Shown here in pieces: positions 43,580 through 49,480 of a stretch of 49,480 nucleotides of DNA. Positions within the stretch are counted from its first letter, which is position 1. The number at the start of each line of letters is the position of its first letter. This stretch comes from Parvimonas sp. (GTDB lineage Bacteria > Bacillota > Clostridia > Tissierellales > Peptoniphilaceae). The position numbers and the translations under genes are program-made. Below the pieces are notes generated by a model. It made no database searches, was not told the DNA's origin, and saw only the letters and a program-made list of their open reading frames with translations. The DNA is taken from contig JALEHY010000022.1 of NCBI GenBank assembly GCA_022770425.1, positions 1 through 49,480 of the forward strand, in the 5' to 3' direction.

Positions 43580-44247
43580 CTATATCCAGTCCCCCAAACC
43601 GTTTCAATAAACTTCGGTTTACTTGAATTATCCTCTATTTTTGCTCTTAATCTTCTTATATTAACATCAACAATCTTGATATCCCCTTCAAAATCCGAAC
43701 CCCAAGTCATATCCAATAATTCATTTCTTGAAAATGCCTTACCCGGATTAGACATAAAAATTGTAACCATTGCCAATTCAGTAGGCGTAAGTTCTATTTC
43801 TTTTCCGTCTTTTAAAAATGTTTTTGAATACAAATCAAGTTTAAAAGGATAAAGAATTATTAAATCACTGCTTTCTTGAATTGTATCAAGTCTTCTTATT
43901 AAAGATTTTATTCTTAAAATTAATTCAACAGGATTAAACGGTTTACTTAAATAGTCATCCGTTCCACTTTCTAATCCATTTATCCTATCTACATCTTGTG
44001 TCTTAGCAGTCAACATAATAATTCCGATTTTAGGTAGTTTTTCTCTTAATATTTTACAAACTTCAAATCCGTCTATTCCCGGTAACATAATATCTAAAAT
44101 TACAACATCGGGATTGTATTTAAGAGCTATCTCTACACCTTTTTCTCCACTTTCCGCCTCTAAAACTTCAAAACCTTCTCTTTCCAAATTTATCTTAGTA
44201 AACATTCTTATATTTTCTTCATCTTCTACAAGCAAAATTCTACTCAT
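43564..44247 (-). CDS. OmpR/PhoB-family response regulator
   Basis: The DNA-binding partner of the kinase, 227 residues. The receiver domain has the acidic pair near residues 8-9, phosphoacceptor Asp52 in VVILDIMLPGIDGFEV, Thr in IMLTAKTQD and the Lys in YLSKPFNPVEL. The winged-helix effector domain contains ELTPTELAMVTIFM, then LLDMTWGSDFEGD and VDVNIRRLRAKIE, and WGTGYRW at the end. Behind its own promoter, whose -35 sits inside a short palindrome, suggesting feedback control. Confidence 0.95.
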   Translation of the reverse strand: MSRILLVEDEENIRMFTKINLEREGFEVLEAESGEKGVEIALKYNPDVVILDIMLPGIDGFEVCKILREKLPKIGIIMLTAKTQDVDRINGLESGTDDYLSKPFNPVELILRIKSLIRRLDTIQESSDLIILYPFKLDLYSKTFLKDGKEIELTPTELAMVTIFMSNPGKAFSRNELLDMTWGSDFEGDIKIVDVNIRRLRAKIEDNSSKPKFIETVWGTGYRWNSN

Positions 44248-44286
44248 TTCTTCCTCCTTACATTATAAATAAAAAACTATATATTA

Positions 44287-44315
44287 AGTATACTTTAAAA
44301 AATTACTTATTTCAA
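44287..44315 (-). promoter_or_regulatory. Promoter of the two-component operon
   Basis: Minus strand TTGAAA (44310-44315), 17-base spacer and TATACT (44287-44292), about 40 bases upstream of the regulator ATG. Confidence 0.6.
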
Positions 44316-44320
44316 TAAGT
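44305..44320. promoter_or_regulatory. Palindrome over the -35 of the two-component promoter
   Basis: ACTTATT-TC-AATAAGT, 7-base perfect arms with a 2-base centre, covering the -35 box. A candidate operator. Confidence 0.45.
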
Positions 44321-44323
44321 ACA

Positions 44324-44351
44324 AACAAAAAAAGTCAGAAAATCTGACTTT
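44324..44351 (-). terminator. Terminator of the cvfB-PPIase-prepilin peptidase operon
   Basis: Stem AAAGTCAGA / TCTGACTTT with a three-base loop (44331-44351), overlapping the prepilin peptidase stop, with a T-run on the minus strand. Confidence 0.85.
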
Positions 44352-44988
44352 AAAAATACATTGTTATTAAATACGATACCAATATAAACGGAACAAAAGG
44401 AATTTCCTCTTTTTTTATTTTTTCAAAATTTCTAATTACCAAAAATTTACAAAAATAAAAAACTAAAGCTATTATAAAAGAAAAAAGTCCAACTGTAATT
44501 ACAGTATGCCAATCTGTACAAAAACCTACAACAGCCAAAACATAAATATCTCCTAATCCGAAAACTTCTTTACCATACAAAAATCTACCCAAAAGGTAAA
44601 TGCAACCATAAAGAAAAGTTCCGCTAACAGCCCCGTATATAGAAATTTCAAAATACAGTCCGACAAAATTCAGATAGCTTAATAATATTATCGAAAAAAT
44701 AATCACAAAATCAAAAATATATCTACAACAAATATCCGAAAATGAACAAAAGTACAAACACATAAAACAAATCAAATTTATTAAATAAAGTATATTATAC
44801 TGACCAAATACATTTCTAAGATATACTGTTGCAAGAATTATCAAAGAAAAATGCAAAAAAGTAGAAATTTTAAAAAAATTTTTAAAACTAAAATCTATCT
44901 TTATACATTTACCTGACACTTGTTTAAAATCAACAAATGATACTAAAAATATGAAAACCGTAATTAAAATTTTCGAAAATACATTCAT
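44350..44988 (-). CDS. Prepilin peptidase (A24 family), without methylase domain
   Basis: A 212-residue polytopic membrane aspartic protease that would cut the leader of type IV pilin-like proteins. Seven or so hydrophobic segments are seen. The two catalytic aspartates are in FCSFSDICCRYI near residue 70 and in EVFGLGDIYVLAVVGF, a form of the G-x-GD signature. KEEIPFVPFIL near the end is the usual closing motif. The N-terminal zinc methylase domain of full PilD is absent, as in TadV/CpaA-type enzymes. No pilin or assembly genes are in the window. It starts 3 bases after the parvulin gene. Confidence 0.85.
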   Translation of the reverse strand: MNVFSKILITVFIFLVSFVDFKQVSGKCIKIDFSFKNFFKISTFLHFSLIILATVYLRNVFGQYNILYLINLICFMCLYFCSFSDICCRYIFDFVIIFSIILLSYLNFVGLYFEISIYGAVSGTFLYGCIYLLGRFLYGKEVFGLGDIYVLAVVGFCTDWHTVITVGLFSFIIALVFYFCKFLVIRNFEKIKKEEIPFVPFILVSYLITMYF

Positions 44989-44990
44989 TT

Positions 44991-45734
44991 CTAATAAGTT
45001 CTTTCAATATCGGTATTATTCATTAATTCGTCTAATCTTTTTACATAAACTGTTTTTTCTTTTTCTTTTACTAAAGTTTGATTAATCTCATCTTTAACTT
45101 CATCTAAAGATAGTTCTTTTGGTTCTGTCTTAGATTCCAATTTTATCAAATGATATCCGAATTGTGTTTTAACAGGAGCTGTTATTTCATTGACATTTGC
45201 ATCAATACAAGCATTTTCAAATTCTAAAACCATTTGTCCCTGCGAAAAATCTCCCAAATCACCGCCAACTTCTTTTGACGGACACATTGAATATTCCTTT
45301 GCTAAATCTTCAAATAAAACTCCATTTTCACACTTTTTCTTTAATTCTAAAGCCTTTTCTTCACTTTCAACCAAAATGTGTTTAGCTCTAAAAGCATATT
45401 TGCTTTTAAATAAATTTTTATTTTCGTCATAATAAGCTTGTATTTCTTCATCAGAAACCTTAATACTTCCAAACAGGTCATTTAAATAATACTTTGCTAA
45501 AATAGAACGTCTGATTTCATCCATTTCTTTTACAAAATCTGAGTTTTCATCAAATTTTCTGTTCAAAGAATCTTGAAAAATAAGCTCTTGCTTAATCAAT
45601 TCTTCACAAAGTTGTTTTTTACCTTCTTCACTTTTAAATGCAACGGCTCTATTTCCCATAAGTTCGATAAATCTATCCACATCACTTTCAAAAATTTCTT
45701 TTCCGTTAACTTTCGCCATCAATTTTTTTTCCAT
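44991..45734 (-). CDS. Parvulin-type peptidyl-prolyl isomerase (PpiC/SurA family)
   Basis: A 247-residue PPIase. An N-terminal SurA/trigger-like helical part (residues 1-105) precedes a parvulin domain with FRAKHILVES, then FEDLAKEYSMCPSKEVGGDL, GDFSQGQMV and FGYHLIKLE. The start MEKKLMAKVNGKEI has no signal peptide or lipobox, so unlike PrsA it is probably cytosolic. ATG 45734 has AAGGAGAG upstream. It lies 12 bases after cvfB and just before the prepilin peptidase. A folding role is likely; client proteins are unknown. Confidence 0.9.
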   Translation of the reverse strand: MEKKLMAKVNGKEIFESDVDRFIELMGNRAVAFKSEEGKKQLCEELIKQELIFQDSLNRKFDENSDFVKEMDEIRRSILAKYYLNDLFGSIKVSDEEIQAYYDENKNLFKSKYAFRAKHILVESEEKALELKKKCENGVLFEDLAKEYSMCPSKEVGGDLGDFSQGQMVLEFENACIDANVNEITAPVKTQFGYHLIKLESKTEPKELSLDEVKDEINQTLVKEKEKTVYVKRLDELMNNTDIERTY

Positions 45735-45745
45735 ATTTTCTCTCC

Positions 45746-46585
45746 TTATACTAATTTTATTCCATTTCCTTCAAATTTTATTCTGTTTGTCTTTAATAAT
45801 CGACCAACAGCTTTTTTAAATGCAGATTTACTCATTCCAAACATTTTTTTTATAATTTCAGAATCTGTCTTGTCATTAACATCTAAAAATCCACCATTTT
45901 TCTTCAACTCATTAAACAAAATTTCAGCATTATCATTTATTTCTAAATACGAAACATTCTTTAAAACTAAATTTAATCTTCCGTCTTTTTTTACTTTTGA
46001 AATTCTAAAATTAATCGGTTCTCCAATCTCCAACACACCGACAATATCCTTATTTTCTATCATAGCATCATATTTCTTATCCACAGCTACAAATGCACCA
46101 TATTCCTTATTAACAGAATAAATAATACCATCAACCCACTGACCGCTTTCATAATTATGATCAGTAGTTAAATAATCTCTAACCTTCATTGTTGCACAAA
46201 GTCTTTCCGACTTATCCACATAAAGCGCAACCAGATACTTCCTCCCCTTTTCAAGTTTCATACTTTGCTCTTTAAAAGGAAGAAACAACTCCTTATCCAA
46301 ACCCCAATCCAAAAAAGCGCCTATCTTAGAGATATCCATAACTTCCAAAGTTTCAAGTTTCCCCATAGAAATTTTCGGTGTTTTTCTCGTAGCGACAAAA
46401 CGTGCTTGATTGTCTTTATAAATAAAAACATCAATTTCATCTCCAACCTTATCAGTTTCCAAAACTTCTTTCTTAGGCAACAAGATATCCAATTTTTCAT
46501 TTTTAATTTCTTTAATCCCAATATAAGCGCCGTTTGTCTTAAATCTTTTTATGACTAAAGTTTGAAATTCTCCTAAATTATACAT
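45746..46585 (-). CDS. cvfB: CvfB-like S1 RNA-binding regulatory protein
   Basis: A 279-residue RNA-binding protein of the conserved virulence factor B family. Several S1-like OB segments are seen: residues 1-60 beginning MYNLGEFQTLVIKRF, 60-130 with LEVMDISKIGAFLDWGL, and 140-205 with VDGIIYSVNKEYGAFVAV. The C-terminal winged helix contains GGFLDVNDKTDSEIIKKMF and MSKSAFKKAVGRLLK. The start is ATG 46585, with AAAGGAG five bases upstream; an in-frame ATG 33 bases earlier lacks a site. In staphylococci CvfB affects virulence gene expression; here only the fold is established. Confidence 0.9.
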   Translation of the reverse strand: MYNLGEFQTLVIKRFKTNGAYIGIKEIKNEKLDILLPKKEVLETDKVGDEIDVFIYKDNQARFVATRKTPKISMGKLETLEVMDISKIGAFLDWGLDKELFLPFKEQSMKLEKGRKYLVALYVDKSERLCATMKVRDYLTTDHNYESGQWVDGIIYSVNKEYGAFVAVDKKYDAMIENKDIVGVLEIGEPINFRISKVKKDGRLNLVLKNVSYLEINDNAEILFNELKKNGGFLDVNDKTDSEIIKKMFGMSKSAFKKAVGRLLKTNRIKFEGNGIKLV

Positions 46586-46668
46586 ATATTCTCCTTTAAA
46601 ACTCATTAACTGATACATTAAACCGTGTCGAAATTAATATAAATTTAACACTAAACAAACTTGCATTT

Positions 46669-46697
46669 ATTATATCACATTTTCATAAACATTAAAA
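46669..46697 (-). promoter_or_regulatory. cvfB operon promoter
   Basis: Minus strand: perfect TATAAT (46669-46674) with an extended TG, 17 bases from a weak TTTTAA (46692-46697). It lies in the 313-base gap 46586-46898, which otherwise holds the ABC-operon terminator and, from 46760 on, nothing I can assign. Confidence 0.6.
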
Positions 46698-46725
46698 CGA
46701 ATTTTTACCTATTTTCACTTATATA

Positions 46726-46756
46726 ACAAAAAATACTATTCAAAAAGAATAGCATT
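46726..46756 (-). terminator. Terminator of the ABC exporter operon
   Basis: Stem AATACTATTC / GAATAGCATT with one A-C mismatch and a five-base loop (46732-46756), then a T-run on the minus strand. It lies about 140 bases downstream of the last permease gene. Confidence 0.6.
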
Positions 46757-46898
46757 TATCTGAAATCAAAAAAATAATTATCCTAAAAAATATTTAATTA
46801 CGTAACATTTTTACCGTAACCGATTTGTTCTTACAATTTTTGATTTTAATTTCAAAAAACTGTATAACATTTAATAGTATAATATCTAAATTTATACT

Positions 46899-47714
46899 CT
46901 ATCCCCCATTAGATTCATATTTTTTAATTCCTAATTTGTATATAAATGTTGTAAAAATACTTAATAATATAATATACAAAATCTGTATAAGTAATATTTT
47001 TACAGAATTTTTAAAACTTACTGACAATAAAAACAGATTAACCGGTTCATAAATCATATACCTAAACGGAAAAATTAAAGTTACATAATAAATAGCTTTT
47101 GGCATTAAAGATATAGGTATTATTGACCCGCCAAGAAAAGAGCCTATATGTAAAATCAAATCTCTGTATCCAAATATGGATTCTGTAAAAAACGATAAAA
47201 ACCCAATGCAAATATAAACATAAAATAAAATAACTATTCCAAAAAATATTGAAATTAAATAAATTATAAACATATAAAAGTTATATAATTTATTAGTATG
47301 GAGCCATATTCCATATAAAAGTACAACACTCAGAGTAAATATATTAAGAACAAATCCAAATCCATAATAAAATTTATATTTTATATAATTAATCGGTCTG
47401 CATATAAATTTAGAAATATCTCCGGTTGTAATTTCTCTCCAAACAATATATGGAAGTCCTCTAAAACTTCCTGAAATATACTCAATAATAATAAATAAAA
47501 AATAATATTTAATCATTTCATATAATGAATATTGACCTATTTTTTCAATTGATAATATCTTATATATTGAGCTCCATATTATAACCAGTACACTAAGTCT
47601 TATCGGAAGATACAAAATGCTACTAAAAAAATTCAATAAATGTGCTTTTCTTCTTAATTTGCCAACTTTAATAAAAGAAAAATGTTTGTCTAATTTAAAA
47701 ATTTGTAGATTCAT
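46899..47714 (-). CDS. ABC-2 family transporter permease (second)
   Basis: A 271-residue membrane protein with about six hydrophobic segments, matching the ABC-2 permeases of the DUF990/COG3694 type that pair with a second permease and an ATPase. GDISKFICRPINYIKYKFYY near residue 105 is the family's cytosolic coupling block, also seen in the neighbouring permease. It ends LGIKKYESNGG, like the conserved YESxG close of the family. It overlaps the upstream permease gene by 20 bases. The exported substrate is unknown. Confidence 0.85.
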   Translation of the reverse strand: MNLQIFKLDKHFSFIKVGKLRRKAHLLNFFSSILYLPIRLSVLVIIWSSIYKILSIEKIGQYSLYEMIKYYFLFIIIEYISGSFRGLPYIVWREITTGDISKFICRPINYIKYKFYYGFGFVLNIFTLSVVLLYGIWLHTNKLYNFYMFIIYLISIFFGIVILFYVYICIGFLSFFTESIFGYRDLILHIGSFLGGSIIPISLMPKAIYYVTLIFPFRYMIYEPVNLFLLSVSFKNSVKILLIQILYIILLSIFTTFIYKLGIKKYESNGG

Positions 47715-48498
47715 ATTTTTTAATTCCTAATCTCCACTCAAAATTTAAAATTATTATTAAAAAAATTAAAAATAACAACTCTAAACCTAACCACAAAAAA
47801 ATATTACTTAACATATTTAGAAGTATCATAACCGGTATGGAAGATACAAATGCTATAGGAATAATTGTAATTAATAACAACTTTATAGTTTTATTAAAAA
47901 TAGTTAGAGGATATTTCTCAAATCCTAAATCTTCCATATGAATCAAAAAATCAAATGCATTTGTATTTTCTACCCAAAAAGAAAGACAAGACAGTATAGC
48001 TCTAATCATAGAAACTAAAAATATACCAATAATCATGCTAAAAATTGACAATATAAAATTATAAAAATGTATATTTCTTTTGAAAGATAAAAAATACCAA
48101 ATCATTAATACTGTAAAATTAATTATACCTTTAAAAAATTCTTCCAATTGCATATCCTCTAAAAATAAAGCAATTTTAACATTAATAGGTTTACATAAAT
48201 ACATGTCTATTCTTCCGTTTATTATTTTTTCGGATATTTGCCATGTTCCGGCAAATATCTCACACATAGAAAAACTTGAAATACCAAAGATACTAAGTAA
48301 TATTAAGGACTCTATATCCCAAATTTCCAAAGTAACATAATTTAACAATAAAATTTTCCAAAACAATATACTTGAAACAACAACTGAAAAAAAATCTAAT
48401 ACTATAACGAAAAAATCATTCATATATTCAATACTTGTCTTCCAACTAATATTTAAAAATGAAAAAAAAATAAATAGATGTTTTAAAACATATCTCAA
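47695..48498 (-). CDS. ABC-2 family transporter permease (first)
   Basis: A 267-residue partner permease with about six hydrophobic segments. NGRIDMYLCKPINVKIALFL near residue 100 aligns with the coupling block of the other permease, and it ends RLGIKKYESTNF, nearly the same close. It begins with TTG 48498, with AAGGAGAG seven bases upstream. That TTG overlaps the TGA of the frameshifted ATPase tail, the expected tight join. COG4587-like. With the other permease and the ATPase it would form a heteromeric exporter. Confidence 0.85.
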   Translation of the reverse strand: MRYVLKHLFIFFSFLNISWKTSIEYMNDFFVIVLDFFSVVVSSILFWKILLLNYVTLEIWDIESLILLSIFGISSFSMCEIFAGTWQISEKIINGRIDMYLCKPINVKIALFLEDMQLEEFFKGIINFTVLMIWYFLSFKRNIHFYNFILSIFSMIIGIFLVSMIRAILSCLSFWVENTNAFDFLIHMEDLGFEKYPLTIFNKTIKLLLITIIPIAFVSSIPVMILLNMLSNIFLWLGLELLFLIFLIIILNFEWRLGIKKYESTNF

Positions 48499-49276
48499 AG
48501 TTGTAACTCTCCTTTATAAATTTTTAATAAAATATCTTTAATTTCTGTAGATTTTATCTTAATTTCTGAATCTGTGACTAAATTAGAAACTATTTTTTCA
48601 AGGTCAGATTTACTTGAATAGTTAAAAATATATTCTTCGTCATTACTCTCAATTAATATTTTTTTAAATCATCTGTTATATTTATTTTTCCTTTAACTAA
48701 TATTTTCTTTGAAGTATCTAATTTCAAAAAATTATTTTTATTATCATTAAAAACTATCTTTCCTTTATCCATTAAAATTATTTCATTAGAAAGCTCGTCT
48801 ATATCTTCTAAATCATGACTGGTCAATATTATTGTAGTTTTAAATTTATCATTAAGATCCTTTAAAAATTCATGAACCTTCTTTTTAGAAACAATATCCA
48901 ACCCTATAGTAGGTTCATCTAAAAAAACTATTTTTGGATTATGAATCAACGCTGCAACAAGCTCACATTTCATTCTCTGTCCAAGTGACAATTTTCTAAC
49001 CGGAATTTCTAAAAACTCTTTTATTCCTAACATAGAATCAAATAATTCAATTTTTTTAAAAAATTCTTCATCCGCTATTTCATAAATGTTTTTATAAAGT
49101 TTTAAAGAATCTATTACAGGAATATCAACCCATAAAAGTGAACGTTGCCCAAATACAACACCTATATCATAAGTATAATTATATCTATCCTTGATAGGAT
49201 TTTTTCCTAATATTTGTACATCACCGAATGTAGGAGTTAATATGCCACACATTATTTTTAATAATGTTGTTTTTCC
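48495..49276 (-). pseudogene. ABC transporter ATPase, missing N-terminus and frameshifted near C-terminus
   Basis: The ATPase partner of the two permeases. Homology begins abruptly at GKTTLLKIM of the Walker A motif (49276), so about 45 residues including the GxNGAG half are absent; a possible ATG at 49294 reads from unrelated sequence. The signature LSLGQRMKCELVAAL, Walker B IVFLDEPTIGLD and the H loop TSHDLEDI are intact. The frame stops at TAA 48653-48655 just after an A7 run. A -1 shift there opens a frame to TGA 48495 with the usual close EIKDILLKIYKGELQL, overlapping the next gene's start. Probably not functional unless the frameshift is programmed and the N-terminus is an assembly fault. 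Confidence 0.75.
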
Positions 49277-49480
49277 TCTAGTATCATCGCACAAGAGTTG
49301 CTACCCTCTTTTTATACAAACCTATTTATCGCTCCAAACCTTATATCCTCTACAAATGTAGGTATTCATTTAAACCAATTTTTCCTATCAGGTTTATCTT
49401 GGCGTAAGTTCGTAAATTGCTCTACTAGCGGTTAACGTCTTGTCTTGGTCTATTCAGTTGTCAAAGATCAAATCTATATA
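49277..49480. other. Unassigned 200-base terminal segment
   Basis: From 49277 the sequence no longer fits the ATPase gene, and no gene is visible. GC is about 35%, above the neighbours. On the minus strand a small AAGAG / CTCTT hairpin lies next to the junction, and TTTGACAACTGAATA near the window end recalls strings seen by rRNA spacers and some mobile elements, which is not enough to name it. It may be the end of a repeated element or an assembly junction. Confidence 0.4.

Noticed and set aside
45573..46121. 182-codon plus-strand open frame opposite the parvulin and cvfB genes
   Set aside because: It spans two real genes and their gap on the other strand, is Phe/Asn-rich, and has no ribosome binding site or family motif.
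49277..49480. rRNA spacer or group II intron at the window end
   Set aside because: TTTGACAACTGAATA resembles rRNA spacer strings and GTGCG resembles an intron 5' end, but no rRNA segment, intron domain V or reverse transcriptase is present.
1..49480. CRISPR arrays, tRNA and rRNA genes, phage or plasmid genes
   Set aside because: I looked on both strands and found no regularly spaced repeats, no cloverleaf candidates that I could support and no integrase, replication or transposase genes.

Overview
The window is AT-rich DNA (about 28% GC by eye) from a low-GC Gram-positive anaerobe. Clostridia-type RecA, a pgsA/ftsK neighbourhood, a DUF1667 dehydrogenase operon, strong AGGAGG ribosome binding sites and frequent TTG/GTG starts fit the Tissierellia/Peptoniphilaceae, possibly Parvimonas. 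The genus is an inference. No plasmid, phage or CRISPR is visible; only the last 200 bases look foreign.

Layout. 1-1470: guaA, cut by the window edge. 1615-9686: a minus-strand run of DUF1667 protein, two FAD dehydrogenases (GlpA-like), an MBL hydrolase, dtd, rel and recJ, then yajC with its own promoter and terminator. 10214-20767: a cell-surface polysaccharide locus built from two convergent operons that share one terminator at 12821-12847. The rightward operon has a GT2 and two tandem LicD proteins. The leftward one has a priming sugar transferase, GT2, TarI, TarJ, a third LicD, GT4, Wzy and a Wzz-like protein. 20936-22515: a TM2 protein and a membrane-anchored lipase-like gene split by a 23-bp tandem duplication. 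22616-27126: recA, pgsA, ftsK/spoIIIE and dut. 27265-31372: mtaB, rsmE, prmA and dnaJ. 31519-33728: rplA, rplK, nusG, secE and rpmG, with candidate L1 autoregulatory sites. 33869-34795: lplA. 35045-35660: a coupled small ORF and a lipoprotein. 35713-40474: a 2-oxoacid dehydrogenase complex. 40732-44247: a two-component system with an unknown third gene. 44350-46585: prepilin peptidase, parvulin and cvfB. 46899-49283: an ABC-2 exporter whose ATPase gene is damaged at both ends. 49277-49480: an unexplained tail.

How the genes fit together. The polysaccharide locus makes CDP-ribitol through TarI/TarJ and carries three LicD-family transferases but no choline genes. The simplest reading is a glycan decorated with ribitol phosphate. 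LplA may lipoylate the only lipoyl domain seen in the dehydrogenase complex, which sits on E3 and not on E2. Several sites could switch gene expression or protein length: the 23-bp duplication, an AT-dinucleotide tract in a promoter spacer, and an A7 slippery heptamer in the ABC ATPase gene.
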